Origin: Amphritea atlantica
GTDB taxonomy: Bacteria; Pseudomonadota; Gammaproteobacteria; Pseudomonadales; Balneatricaceae
Length of the DNA stretch: 64,000 bases
NCBI GenBank assembly: GCA_024397875.1
Contig: CP073344.1
Coordinates: forward strand, 1,789,001-1,853,000
Direction: 5' to 3'
The translations under genes and the position numbers were made by a program. This document shows, one piece after another, positions 17,063 through 27,212 of the stretch. Position 1 is the stretch's first letter. Each line of letters begins with the position of its first letter. Below the pieces are notes generated by a model. It made no database searches, was not told the DNA's origin, and worked only from the letters and a program-made list of their open reading frames with translations.

Positions 17063-17631
17063 AACTTACCTCCTAATACTTAGAATAAACCACTACAGCT
17101 CAAAATAAGCGTAGACCACAGGTATCTGGGTTAATAAATAAAGGATGCTAATGTGCACGATTGACTCCCGCTATTAACCGCTCTCAAAGAGGTGTTATTG
17201 AAGTAACACGGCGGCAGGAGGGAAAGCATCTGCACTGGTTTGACGCCAGAGTTTGGCAGCAGCGTCTGGCGAATATTAGTTAACTCCGAGCACGGCTCCG
17301 GATGTCATCGCCATGTACCCCCTGAGTCAATTCCCTGAGTCAATTCGATTGACTGAAATGGCAGCTAACAGGCTGCGGACGATCGATGAATGACATTATC
17401 GTCCCCGGCTAAAACGTGCCTTCTTTTTCGTCTACCCTGAAATTTATAAGTCGGTAAAAGATTCCGGCGGCTGTCTGTGCGAGTGATTTGCCGCTGTGTG
17501 ACCGAAAAGGTCAATACATTGACTGTATAGGCAAATCTGAGGCCGTCGCTGTCTGATTTAAACGTGATAACCTGAATGGCCAGAGGAAAGCTCAGGCTTT
17601 CGACTTAATACTGATCATTGAGGTTGTTGTC
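17063..17631. other. Gene-free divergent region between rubrerythrin and MBL hydrolase
   Basis: 569 bases with no supported gene. Contains the rubrerythrin promoter region near 17070-17110, a 7-bp hairpin (CGCCAGA/TCTGGCG) at 17244-17271, and a 13-bp tandem direct repeat overlapping an inverted repeat at 17320-17354. No recognisable RNA gene. Confidence 0.6.
17320..17354. repeat. 13-bp tandem repeat overlapping an AGTCAAT inverted repeat
   Basis: The unit CCCTGAGTCAATT occurs twice head to tail (17320-17345). The second copy's AGTCAAT forms a perfect inverted repeat with ATTGACT at 17348-17354 across TCG. The combination of a duplicated half-site with a palindrome is what a dimeric regulator site would look like. 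It lies about 280 bases from either flanking gene. Confidence 0.6.
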
Positions 17632-18672
17632 GTGAATTCAATCGTTACTGCTGAATACTCGGTCCCGGAGTCCGGTCAGTTGCTTGAGGTAGCGCCCGGT
17701 GTCTTGTGGCTGAGAATGCCGCTGCCTTTCGAGCTGGACCATATCAATCTCTACCTTCTCGATGATATCGATGGCTGGATCGTAGTGGATTGTGGCCTTG
17801 GAAACTCAGACACACGCACCGTTTGGCAGAATGTTATTGCCAGTAGTCTGCAAGGCAGGCCGATCAAGAAAGTAATCCTTACCCATGCTCATGTTGATCA
17901 TATCGGTGCGGCAGGCTGGTTATGTCAGTACACGGGTGCACCGCTTTGGGTTACAGCCGGTGAGCAGGCAACGGCTGAAGAATATTCTCTGCTGCGAGGC
18001 GATAACGCTGACACATTTTCGTCTCAGGCTAATAATTTTCTGCACCGGCTGGGGATGGATGAGCAACAAGTTTCAGGAATCATGGGGATTTTCACCGGTA
18101 TATCCGCGCTGGTTCATCCGCTGCCGGACAGGATAGAGGAATTAACAGCAGGGATGAGCGTTCAGGCGGGCGAAGTTCAGTGGCGGGTGATTGTCTCGGA
18201 GGGCCATTCAGAGGCCCATGCCTGTTTGTATTCTGAGGCCCTGGGCGTGTTGATCTCAGGTGATCAGGTGCTGCCTCGTATCAGCTCTAATGTCAGTGTC
18301 AGGGCGGCGAAGCCTGAAGCTAATCCGATGCAGTCCTGGATCGAGTCGTTAGAAGGATTAAAAGCGCTACCCGAAGATACGCTGGTGCTTCCGGCTCATG
18401 AGCGGCCTTTTTATGGACTCCAGGCGCGGCTTACCGAATTGATTGAGGAGCATATGCAAACCCTGCTCAGAGTTGAGGCTATCTGTTCAGAGCCTCTGAC
18501 CGTGATGCAGTTGGTCGGAGTAGTCTATCAGCGTAAGTTAAACTTGTTTGATCAATTGCTGGCCGGAGGGGAGTGCCTCGCCAATCTGCACTACCTGCTG
18601 GCAGAGAAACGTCTTCAATGCTATTACGATGAAAATGATGTGCTGGTATTTGCTCAACCGGATTCGTTCTGA
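17632..18672 (+). CDS. MBL-fold metallo-hydrolase
   Basis: A 346-residue metallo-beta-lactamase-fold hydrolase. The zinc motif HxHxDH is at His85-His87-Asp89-His90 (THAHVDHIG); GHSEAHACLY near 192-201 supplies another histidine, SGDQVL near 210 the bridging Asp, and PAHERPF near 257 the last histidine. The C-terminal ~90 residues form the helical extension common to thioesterase-like or lactonase-like MBL proteins. It begins at GTG with TTGAGG eight bases upstream. Stand-alone gene, convergent with an alpha/beta hydrolase. Substrate not predictable; glyoxalase II and beta-lactamase proper are unlikely from length and context. Confidence 0.85.
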   Translation: MNSIVTAEYSVPESGQLLEVAPGVLWLRMPLPFELDHINLYLLDDIDGWIVVDCGLGNSDTRTVWQNVIASSLQGRPIKKVILTHAHVDHIGAAGWLCQYTGAPLWVTAGEQATAEEYSLLRGDNADTFSSQANNFLHRLGMDEQQVSGIMGIFTGISALVHPLPDRIEELTAGMSVQAGEVQWRVIVSEGHSEAHACLYSEALGVLISGDQVLPRISSNVSVRAAKPEANPMQSWIESLEGLKALPEDTLVLPAHERPFYGLQARLTELIEEHMQTLLRVEAICSEPLTVMQLVGVVYQRKLNLFDQLLAGGECLANLHYLLAEKRLQCYYDENDVLVFAQPDSF

Positions 18673-18718
18673 CGTGTTAAGATTGGCCGTAGCCGGGAGA
18701 GTGACTTCCCAGTTTCTT

Positions 18719-19558
18719 TTATTGGCTGATTCTGAGAGCAAATTTTTGCAGATCCCAGATAAAGCGCTCCCGGTGGAAAAGCTGAGGCGAGTGGTCTGAG
18801 TTTTCATAGATATGCAGTTCGGCGTCCGCAATATTATCCCGGACATACTCAGCCACTGGCTGGGCATAGAACTGACTTTCATCGCCGTAAATCAGCAGCG
18901 CGGGGATATCCATTGATGGCAACACATCGGTGAAGTCTGCTGCGCTGAGGCTCTCCCAGCATTGTACCAGTGGTTCACTGTCCAGCGTTTGCAGGTGCTC
19001 TCGCATCTGCTGAAAGCCACGGGAGTTGCGACTATAGTTTTCGTAGGACTTGCGGTTGTAGCCATTGGCAACCAGTTGTAGCAAGCCCTCTGCAAAATCA
19101 TCACGCAATTTGCTGATCAGCTGCGCATTGGCAGTCTTATCGAAGTTGCCGTAGATGCCATAGTGCCATTGCTCATCGGTAACCAGTCTGGGCGACTGAT
19201 CGACAATGCAGGCTCCGGACAACTTGTCACAGCCGAAGTCGCGAATATATTGCCACAGGGTGAGGGCACCCATCGAGTGGCCAACCAGTAAGATGTTTTC
19301 GAGTTGGTGGTGTTCAATCAGCTGTTGCAGATCATTTGCCATGTCCCTGATATGAGTGCTGGTGTCCGGTCTCTGCTGATGTCCGCCATGGCCCCGGGCA
19401 TCCCAACAGATCACTTCGTGATGGTCGGCCAGTGCTGAGGCGAAGGGCAACCAGTCTTTTGCGCTGGCACTCCAGCCGTGCAGGAAGATAACCGGACTGC
19501 CTTTACCGAGTCGCAGATAATGGATCTTTGCTCCGTCATAAGCGGTTATTTGTTCCAT
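18719..19558 (-). CDS. Alpha/beta-fold hydrolase
   Basis: A 279-residue serine hydrolase of the alpha/beta superfamily. Catalytic elements: oxyanion loop HGWS at 27-30, nucleophile Ser95 in GHSMG, acid residue in IYGDESQFY near 225-233, and the terminal His in NSDHSPQLF near 258-266. The cap region between about 125 and 205 is helical. No signal peptide. Lies directly upstream of the purB terminator region but is not part of that operon, since the strong purB terminator lies upstream of its start. Substrate unknown; esterase or peroxidase-like hydrolase possible. Confidence 0.85.
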   Translation of the reverse strand: MEQITAYDGAKIHYLRLGKGSPVIFLHGWSASAKDWLPFASALADHHEVICWDARGHGGHQQRPDTSTHIRDMANDLQQLIEHHQLENILLVGHSMGALTLWQYIRDFGCDKLSGACIVDQSPRLVTDEQWHYGIYGNFDKTANAQLISKLRDDFAEGLLQLVANGYNRKSYENYSRNSRGFQQMREHLQTLDSEPLVQCWESLSAADFTDVLPSMDIPALLIYGDESQFYAQPVAEYVRDNIADAELHIYENSDHSPQLFHRERFIWDLQKFALRISQ

Positions 19559-19593
19559 GATTACAGTTACTTATAGATTTAAGTTAAAGTAAT

Positions 19594-19624
19594 AAAAAAA
19601 GCAGAGCCGAAGCTCTGCTTTTTT
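19594..19624 (-). terminator. Terminator of the nudJ-mnmA-hflD-purB operon
   Basis: A 13-bp perfect stem (AAAAAAGCAGAGC with its complement). On the minus strand the loop is UUCG closed by C-G and the stem ends in six T residues, 15 bases past the purB stop. Confidence 0.93.
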
Positions 19625-19638
19625 ATAATCAGCGATAA

Positions 19639-21084
<1,446 letters not shown>

Positions 21085-21129
21085 TTATTTATCTGTCGGT
21101 AAGATCAGCGCAAAGCCGCACTGACAACG

Positions 21130-21801
21130 TCAGTTACGGCCACTGATCTGTTGTACTGATGGGCGCAGGCGGGATTTAAAAAACAACAGATGCCAGCGCT
21201 TGCCACCTACCTGTCGCCACAGCATGGCAGAACGGATACCCGCTAACAGCAGGGCACGTATTTTGGCCGCATTTTCTGCATTTTGCAGATGCCGGGGTTC
21301 ACCGGTCACCTGAATGCGGAAATTAAACGTACTGAGCGTATCCTGATAGAGGCTCGCCAGGTTTGCCACGACGCTGGGGTGAGTGTACGCCGTGGGGTTA
21401 TCGGTCAGACTGGTGCCGGCTTCCGCGAAATAACTGGCTTGCTGAGCAATTTTATCGATACGTTCTCCGATAACTTTCAGCAGATCCGGGCGTTTATTCA
21501 ATTTTCGCTCGAGGTGGATGATGCTGAGTCCGTAGCGAATCATATCCTTATTCTGATCTGCCCGGGTCTTGTCCAGTAGCTCCGACAGTCCGCGAAAACC
21601 CTGACTGAGATTAATCGGCAGATCGTGCACACCGCCAAAGATCTCTTCAGTCGACTGCGGATTGGTGACAAAGATGCTGGCAAGTGACGTTTCAAAGCTG
21701 TTTTGTGACACCATGCCCCGGGTGGCAATCTGTTCCACCAGACTGGCGGCCTGAAACAGCCCGGCCAGGGCGATTGCCTGTTGATCTTCTGCTCTGGACA
21801 T
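21130..21801 (-). CDS. hflD: High-frequency lysogenization protein HflD homologue
   Basis: A 223-residue helical, membrane-associated protein of the HflD family; in E. coli HflD binds the lambda CII protein, and its normal cell function is unresolved. Recognised by the ALAGLFQAASLVEQIA N terminus, the FGGVHDLPINLSQGFRGL segment near 54-71, LNKRPDLLKVIGERI near 101-115, and YTHPSVVANLASLYQDTLSTF near 138-158. No signal peptide. It lies 17 bases after mnmA, the order conserved across Gammaproteobacteria. Confidence 0.93.
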   Translation of the reverse strand: MSRAEDQQAIALAGLFQAASLVEQIATRGMVSQNSFETSLASIFVTNPQSTEEIFGGVHDLPINLSQGFRGLSELLDKTRADQNKDMIRYGLSIIHLERKLNKRPDLLKVIGERIDKIAQQASYFAEAGTSLTDNPTAYTHPSVVANLASLYQDTLSTFNFRIQVTGEPRHLQNAENAAKIRALLLAGIRSAMLWRQVGGKRWHLLFFKSRLRPSVQQISGRN

Positions 21802-21818
21802 ATCGTTGATCGATCTCT

Positions 21819-22961
21819 CTATGCGGTTTCGGAATCTGTTTTGCCGGTCGTTTCTATAACGCCACCGCCAAGACAGATATCGTTATGGTATATCACAACT
21901 GACTGACCAGGCGTAACGGCCCGTTGAGGTTCGTCGAATTCAATGCGGTAACCGTCACCATCCTTAATGACCGTGCAGCCCTGATCAGACTGACGGTATC
22001 TCACCTTAGCACGACAATGGAAAGGCAGGGCTGGTTTGTCACCGCTAATCCAGAAAATATCACTGGCGGTCAGCCAGTTGCTGAACAGCAGGTCATGCTG
22101 CTGACCCTGAACCGCAATCAGAACATTGCGCTGCAGGTCTTTTTCGGCAACAAACCAGGGTTCTTCCGGATAATCCTTTAAACCACCGATCCCCAGTCCT
22201 TGTCGCTGACCGATGGTGTGATACATCAGTCCCTGATGCTGACCAATCACATCACCCTCCGGTGTTTCAATATTGCCTGGCTGGGCGGGCAGGTACTGCT
22301 TAAGAAAATCGCTAAAACGGCGTTCGCCGATAAAGCAGATGCCGGTGCTGTCTTTCTTGTTATGGGTAATAAGGTCGTGTTGTTCGGCCAGGCGACGCAC
22401 TTCAGGCTTTTCCAGTTCGCCGACCGGGAACAGCGTCTGAGCCAGCTCTTCACAGCCGACCTGATGCAGAAAATAACTCTGATCCTTGTTGTTATCCAGC
22501 CCTTTAAGCAGGGCGGCTTTGCCATTGATCTCTCCCCGGCGCACATAGTGTCCGGTGGCGATCATCTCAGCGCCCAGTATCTTTGCGTATTCGAGAAACG
22601 CTTTAAACTTAATCTCGCGGTTGCAGAGGATATCGGGATTGGGCGTACGCCCGGCTTTATACTCTTCGAGGAAATGCTCAAATACATTGTCCCAGTACTC
22701 GGCGGCAAAATTGGCGGTATGCAGTTTAATACCCAGCTTATCGCTGACTGCCTGAGCATCTGCCAGATCATCCATTGCGGTACAGTATTCAGTCCCGTCA
22801 TCCTCATCCCAGTTCTTCATAAACAGGCCTTCAACCTGATAACCCTGTTGCTTCAGTAGCAGGGCTGAAACGGATGAGTCGACACCGCCGGACATACCGA
22901 CAATGACTTTGATGGTTGCAGGATCGATTGTTGCAGGATTACTTTTAGCTGCTTCTGACAT
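21819..22961 (-). CDS. mnmA: tRNA-specific 2-thiouridylase
   Basis: Thiolates U34 of tRNA-Lys, -Glu and -Gln, using sulfur relayed by the Tus proteins. 380 residues. ATP-binding PP-loop SGGVDSS near residues 24-30; MKNWDEDD near 48-55; catalytic Cys in [12 protein letters not shown] near 112-123; second catalytic Cys in [11 protein letters not shown] near 204-214. The N terminus is slightly longer than in E. coli, adding about a dozen residues rich in Ala, Asn and Pro; a later start is possible but lacks an obvious ribosome site. Second gene of the operon. Confidence 0.96.
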   Translation of the reverse strand: MSEAAKSNPATIDPATIKVIVGMSGGVDSSVSALLLKQQGYQVEGLFMKNWDEDDGTEYCTAMDDLADAQAVSDKLGIKLHTANFAAEYWDNVFEHFLEEYKAGRTPNPDILCNREIKFKAFLEYAKILGAEMIATGHYVRRGEINGKAALLKGLDNNKDQSYFLHQVGCEELAQTLFPVGELEKPEVRRLAEQHDLITHNKKDSTGICFIGERRFSDFLKQYLPAQPGNIETPEGDVIGQHQGLMYHTIGQRQGLGIGGLKDYPEEPWFVAEKDLQRNVLIAVQGQQHDLLFSNWLTASDIFWISGDKPALPFHCRAKVRYRQSDQGCTVIKDGDGYRIEFDEPQRAVTPGQSVVIYHNDICLGGGVIETTGKTDSETA

Positions 22962-23033
22962 AGGACGTGTGTCTGACCTTAAAACTGATTATGTTCTAGT
23001 TAATATGCGACCGAAGTCACGTAATTCAATGGC

Positions 23034-23492
23034 TTAATGATTTTTCGGTTCTACGATAACCGATAGCGGAAAGCGGATGCCTGAAAGGTAATCATCTATG
23101 CACTGGGTTACCATGGGGCTGCGTAATCGGTCTTTCTGCTGTTCTAATTCGGCCCGACTCAGCCAGACGGCCCGCTCAATACCGGTATCTAGCGGTAGAT
23201 CAGGATCATAACTTTCCGCCCGTGCTGCGAAGCAGTAGCGATGATAAGTCACCCCGTTGGCGGGAGCTGTATAGATATAGATACCAATCAATCCGGTCGG
23301 GGTGACGCTCCAGCCGGTCTCTTCAAGCGTTTCTCTGATAGCGGCTTCGATAAAGGTTTCATTCGCTTCTACATGACCTGCGGGTTGATTGATAACCAGC
23401 TGCCCCAGAGATTGCGACTGCTCTTCGACGCACAGAAACTTATCGTCGTGCTCAATGATGGTTGCCACAGTGACGTGGGGTGTCCAACGCAT
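23034..23492 (-). CDS. nudJ: Nudix phosphatase NudJ
   Basis: A 152-residue Nudix hydrolase. The full Nudix box is present: G-x5-E-x7-REtlEEtGW around residues 39-61. In E. coli NudJ hydrolyses thiamine pyrophosphate intermediates and nucleoside triphosphates. It heads nudJ-mnmA-hflD-purB, as in enterics where rluE precedes it; here rluE is still nearby on the same strand but a divergent moaE has been placed between. Start ATG at 23492 fits the family N terminus. Confidence 0.92.
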   Translation of the reverse strand: MRWTPHVTVATIIEHDDKFLCVEEQSQSLGQLVINQPAGHVEANETFIEAAIRETLEETGWSVTPTGLIGIYIYTAPANGVTYHRYCFAARAESYDPDLPLDTGIERAVWLSRAELEQQKDRLRSPMVTQCIDDYLSGIRFPLSVIVEPKNH

Positions 23493-23635
23493 GCTTCATC
23501 CCGTATATTAAGGGGCCTATAATTTATGAGTAGCCCCATTGAATTGACTGTCTGCAGATTCACTTTATCCGCAGCATCCTCTGGCGGCCAACCTTACCAT
23601 TTTTGATCGCTTTTGGCTGTATTTTGGAGTGCCCT

Positions 23636-24091
23636 TTGTTCAAAGATATTGTTTCAGTTCAGACGGATGATTTTTCAATAGCTGAGTTATCTGCACAGAT
23701 CAGGGCTGATGACGCCAGTAGCGGTGCGATTGTCACCTTTACCGGCATTGTCAGGCAGCTTGCCAGCGGCCCCGGGCTGGAGGCGATGTATCTCGAGCAT
23801 TACCCCGGAATGACTGAAAAAGCGCTTGTAGAGATTATCCTTCAGGCGCGAAGCCGCTGGTCTTTGGGTCGGGTCGTGGTGGTGCATCGCATCGGTCGTC
23901 TGGAGCTGAATGATAATATAGTGTTTGTCGGCGTTGGCAGTGCTCACCGGGTGGCGGCTTTTGAGGCGGCTCAGTTTATTATGGATTACCTGAAACGTGA
24001 TGCGCCGTTCTGGAAGAAAGAGATTACTGTTGATGGTGAACACTGGGTTGAGGCGAAGCAGAGCGACCTTGACGCTGCTGATAAATGGTAG
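23636..24091 (+). CDS. moaE: Molybdopterin synthase catalytic subunit
   Basis: Large subunit of molybdopterin synthase; with MoaD thiocarboxylate it converts precursor Z (cPMP) to molybdopterin. About 151 residues from a TTG start at 23636 with GGAG six bases upstream, matching E. coli MoaE (150); no in-frame ATG exists near. Diagnostic stretches: GAIVTFTGIVR, LEHYPGMTEKAL, VVVVHRIGRLELND, VGVGSAHRVAAFEAAQFIMDYLK and WKKE with the catalytic lysines. No moaD, moaA or moaC in the window, so the gene is isolated from the rest of the pathway. Convergent with rluE, 13 bases apart. Confidence 0.93.
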   Translation: MFKDIVSVQTDDFSIAELSAQIRADDASSGAIVTFTGIVRQLASGPGLEAMYLEHYPGMTEKALVEIILQARSRWSLGRVVVVHRIGRLELNDNIVFVGVGSAHRVAAFEAAQFIMDYLKRDAPFWKKEITVDGEHWVEAKQSDLDAADKW

Positions 24092-24104
24092 GGATGGCCC
24101 GGGC

Positions 24105-24809
24105 TTAGCGTGACCTTCGCCTGTTTTTGTTCGCAGGCCTGGATGCTGGTGCTTTAGTCGCGCCGGATTCGGATCTGACCGGTTTCGCTGCTGCAGATCG
24201 GTTCGGGGATTTTTTGCTGTGGCTGCCGCTATGCCTGGTCGGGTGTGTTTTTCGCGGAGTTTTCGGCATGAAAACCTCTTCGGTCCGGAGCTCTCCGGGT
24301 TTCAGGTCTTCCAGGCTCCAATTGCCGATGGCGGCACGGATCAATCTGAGGGTTGGAAAGCCCACTGCGGCCGTCATCCGTCTCACCTGACGATTTTTCC
24401 CCTCTGTGATTTTCAGCTCAATCCAACTGGTAGGCTGGTTCTTTCGCTCCCGGATCGGGGGGTTACGCGGCCAGACGGCCGGTTCTGGAATTTTCTTTGC
24501 CCCGGCGGGCCGGGTGACGCCGTCTTTTAACTCCACGCCCTGACGTAACCTTGTTAATGCAGCCTCATCAATGTCGCCTTCGACCTGTGCCCAGTAGGTT
24601 TTTTCCAGCTTAAACTTCGGGTCTGCCAGGGTGTGCTGCAGTTGCCCATCATCCGTCAGGATCAGCAGTCCTTCAGAGTCATAATCCAGTCGACCGGCGG
24701 CATACACGCCTTTGCTCTGAATATACTCTGCTAATGTTGCCCGGCCTTCACTGTCGGTAAACTGGGTCAGTACCTGAAAAGGCTTATTAAACAGAATTAT
24801 ACGGGACAT
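24105..24809 (-). CDS. rluE: 23S rRNA pseudouridine 2457 synthase RluE
   Basis: RsuA-family pseudouridine synthase that modifies U2457 of 23S rRNA. 234 residues. The catalytic aspartate motif [17 protein letters not shown] is near residues 40-56, followed by [18 protein letters not shown] and the [13 protein letters not shown] motif near 130-142. No N-terminal S4 domain, as in RluE. The last ~50 residues are a low-complexity tail rich in Lys, Arg, Ser and Pro that is not part of the catalytic fold and probably helps bind rRNA. Preceded divergently by icd. Confidence 0.9.
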   Translation of the reverse strand: MSRIILFNKPFQVLTQFTDSEGRATLAEYIQSKGVYAAGRLDYDSEGLLILTDDGQLQHTLADPKFKLEKTYWAQVEGDIDEAALTRLRQGVELKDGVTRPAGAKKIPEPAVWPRNPPIRERKNQPTSWIELKITEGKNRQVRRMTAAVGFPTLRLIRAAIGNWSLEDLKPGELRTEEVFMPKTPRKTHPTRHSGSHSKKSPNRSAAAKPVRSESGATKAPASRPANKNRRRSR

Positions 24810-24940
24810 GGGACTTTCCGGTGACTTAGCTGGGTTGTACGGGCAGGCAGATTATCAGCGTCTATACTGTTTCTGCAAGCTGATAGTCGCACGATCATTG
24901 CCTGCAAAATGAGAATTACAGTATTTAAGGAGGGTCAGCG

Positions 24941-26194
24941 ATGGCATATTCAAAGATCATGGTTCCGCAGGGTAGCAAGATTACAGTGAATGACAATAAC
25001 TCCCTGAATGTACCAGACAACCCGATCATTCCCTATATCGAGGGAGATGGTATCGGCATCGATGTTTCTCCGGTGATGCTGGAGGTTGTAGATGCTGCCG
25101 TCAGCAAGGCCTATGGAGGGCAGCGCAAGATTGCCTGGATGGAGGTGTATGCCGGAGAAAAGGCGACCGGGATATATGATCAGGATACCTGGCTTCCGGA
25201 AGAGACGCTGGAGGCATTTAAGGAGTTTGCCGTTGGCATTAAGGGACCGCTGACTACACCGGTGGGTGGTGGAATACGCTCACTCAACGTGGCGTTGCGC
25301 CAGGAACTGGATCTGTATGTCTGTCAGCGTCCTGTGCGCTGGTTTAAGGGGGTACCAAGCCCGGTTGTGAATCCGGGTGATGTTGATATGGTCATCTACC
25401 GGGAAAACTCCGAGGATATCTATGCCGGTGTCGAGTGGAAAGCTGGCACCCCGGAAGCGGACAGGGTCATCCGCTTTCTCAAGGAGGAGATGGGGGTGAC
25501 TAAAATTCGTTTCGATACCATGTGCGGTATCGGTATTAAGCCGGTATCGGAGCAGGGGACCAAGCGACTGGTCAGAAGGGCACTGCAATACACTATCGAT
25601 AATGATCGCCAGTCACTCACTCTGGTGCACAAAGGTAACATTATGAAATTCACGGAGGGGGCTTTCAAGGATTGGGGCTATGAGATCGCCAGGGATGAGT
25701 TTGGTGCGCAATTACTCGATGGCGGCCCCTGGATGAGTATGACTAATCCGAATAATGGTAAGCAGGTGATCGTTAAAGATGTGATTGCCGATGCAATGTT
25801 GCAGCAGATTTTGCTTCGCCCGGCGGAGTACGATGTGGTGGCCACGCTTAATCTTAACGGCGATTATATTTCCGATGCTCTGGCTGCTGAGGTGGGGGGG
25901 ATTGGTATCGCCCCCGGAGCCAACCTGTCTGACAAGGTCGCTATTTTTGAGGCGACTCATGGTACAGCACCTAAGTATGCCGGGAAGAATATGGTTAACC
26001 CGGGGTCGGTTATTCTCTCTGCCGAGATGATGTTGCGCCATATGGGCTGGCTTGAAGCGGCTGACCTTATCATCAAGGGGATGGATGGAGCGATTACCGC
26101 AAAAACCGTGACATACGATTTTGAGCGTTTAATGGAGGGGGCGACGCTGCTCAGCAGTTCTGAGTTTGGCGAGGCGGTCATTCAACATATGTGA
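24941..26194 (+). CDS. icd: NADP-dependent isocitrate dehydrogenase
   Basis: Oxidises isocitrate to 2-oxoglutarate, producing NADPH, at the TCA/glyoxylate branch point. 417 residues (E. coli 416). The phosphorylatable serine corresponding to E. coli Ser113 is Ser114 in [13 protein letters not shown]; substrate and metal residues lie in [11 protein letters not shown] near 153-163 and in the [10 protein letters not shown] motif near 305-314. AAGGAGG precedes the ATG, one of the best ribosome sites in the window, consistent with strong expression. AceK, the kinase/phosphatase for Icd, is not nearby. Divergent from rluE. Confidence 0.97.
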   Translation: MAYSKIMVPQGSKITVNDNNSLNVPDNPIIPYIEGDGIGIDVSPVMLEVVDAAVSKAYGGQRKIAWMEVYAGEKATGIYDQDTWLPEETLEAFKEFAVGIKGPLTTPVGGGIRSLNVALRQELDLYVCQRPVRWFKGVPSPVVNPGDVDMVIYRENSEDIYAGVEWKAGTPEADRVIRFLKEEMGVTKIRFDTMCGIGIKPVSEQGTKRLVRRALQYTIDNDRQSLTLVHKGNIMKFTEGAFKDWGYEIARDEFGAQLLDGGPWMSMTNPNNGKQVIVKDVIADAMLQQILLRPAEYDVVATLNLNGDYISDALAAEVGGIGIAPGANLSDKVAIFEATHGTAPKYAGKNMVNPGSVILSAEMMLRHMGWLEAADLIIKGMDGAITAKTVTYDFERLMEGATLLSSSEFGEAVIQHM

Positions 26195-26278
26195 GAGGAA
26201 AGTCGGGTATTTAATCTGTTACTCCGCAAGTTTAAGTGCGGCTGCTTAACTGTCAGCGACAGCTGGATTTGAAGCGGA

Positions 26279-26308
26279 AAGGAGGGCAGCTTTCAACTGC
26301 CTTTCCTA
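26279..26308 (+). terminator. Possible icd terminator
   Basis: Hairpin formed by GGAAAGGAGGGCAG and CTGCCTTTCC with a small bulge, about 85 bases after the icd stop, followed by a mixed rather than pure T tail. A second small hairpin CTGTC-AGC-GACAG precedes it near 26250. Confidence 0.4.
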
Positions 26309-26364
26309 TTCCTGTCGGTAATATTTACACCAACCTGTTTGCTGGTTTGAGAAGGTGTGTCTCG

Positions 26365-26595
26365 CTAATTTATTTCCTCAGTTTCAGATACCGTTAATAG
26401 TCTGATATTTGTAGCATGAGTGCCTTTCGGCCCCGGAGTGGTATCAAACTGAACCAACTGTCCCGCTTTGAGGCATTTGTAGCCCTCTGTTCGTATTACA
26501 GAGTAATGCGCAAACAAATCTTCTCCGAAGTCCGGTGAAACTATAAAACCGAAGCCTTTGGCGTTATTAAACCATTTAACTTTCCCTGTGTGCAT
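26365..26595 (-). CDS. cspD: Cold-shock domain protein (CspD-like)
   Basis: A 76-residue single cold-shock domain protein that binds single-stranded nucleic acid. RNP1-like KGFGFIVSPDF and RNP2-like DLFAHYSVI motifs are present near residues 12-33, followed by the GQLVQFDTTPGPKGTHATNI strand region. The frame is open 20 codons further upstream, but the domain begins exactly at the internal ATG at 26595, which follows a G-rich ribosome site. CspD genes sit upstream and divergent from clpS in many gammaproteobacteria, as here; in E. coli CspD inhibits replication in stationary phase. Confidence 0.85.
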   Translation of the reverse strand: MHTGKVKWFNNAKGFGFIVSPDFGEDLFAHYSVIRTEGYKCLKAGQLVQFDTTPGPKGTHATNIRLLTVSETEEIN

Positions 26596-26803
26596 TGGTG
26601 TCCCCCCCAATATCCAAATTACATCGGCCCGAATTGCCTTTGGGCCTGTTACCACAACAAACTCTCTTGCTACAATAAAGCAATATGAGTGAGATTATTC
26701 CTGGTCAGACAGCAGGGATATCAGATACTGCACATACTCTTAACTCCTGCCATGAAAAGTATAACATCGGGCTGGAGACCCCGGATAACAAGGGGTGCCC
26801 AAA

Positions 26804-27199
26804 ATGGTGCATAAAAAACTATTAATTTTTTTGAGATATGATATGCAGCAAGAGCTTTGCGAGATTAAACTTTCAGATGATGCTGATGATTTTACGGATC
26901 ATAATCACACTGGAGTGGTGACTGAAGAGGCAAAACCTGAACTAAAAAGGCCATCGATGTATCGGGTGGTCTTGCTGAATGATGACTATACTCCAATGGA
27001 TTTCGTAGTACAGATTCTGATGGGTTTTTTCGGAATGAATCAGGAAAAAGCTACACAAGTGATGCTGGCGGTCCATACTAAAGGGAAAGGTGTATGCGGT
27101 GTCTTTACCCGCGATATAGCTGATACTAAAGCGGCACAGGTTAATCAGTGCGCCAGAGAGAACAAACATCCTCTTTTGTGTGAAGTGGAAAAAGCGTAG
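26804..27199 (+). CDS. clpS: ATP-dependent Clp protease adaptor ClpS
   Basis: Adaptor that delivers N-degron substrates (N-terminal Leu, Phe, Tyr, Trp) to ClpAP. 131 residues from ATG 26804, which has AGGGG eight bases upstream; ATG 26843 would give a 118-residue form closer to E. coli and is also possible. The core matches the family: [19 protein letters not shown] with the Asn-Asp of the binding pocket, [21 protein letters not shown], and [11 protein letters not shown] at the C terminus. The stop is 14 bases before clpA, and the ClpS/ClpA pair is probably cotranscribed. Confidence 0.95.
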   Translation: MVHKKLLIFLRYDMQQELCEIKLSDDADDFTDHNHTGVVTEEAKPELKRPSMYRVVLLNDDYTPMDFVVQILMGFFGMNQEKATQVMLAVHTKGKGVCGVFTRDIADTKAAQVNQCARENKHPLLCEVEKA

Positions 27200-27212
27200 C
27201 GGAGCGTTAAGT

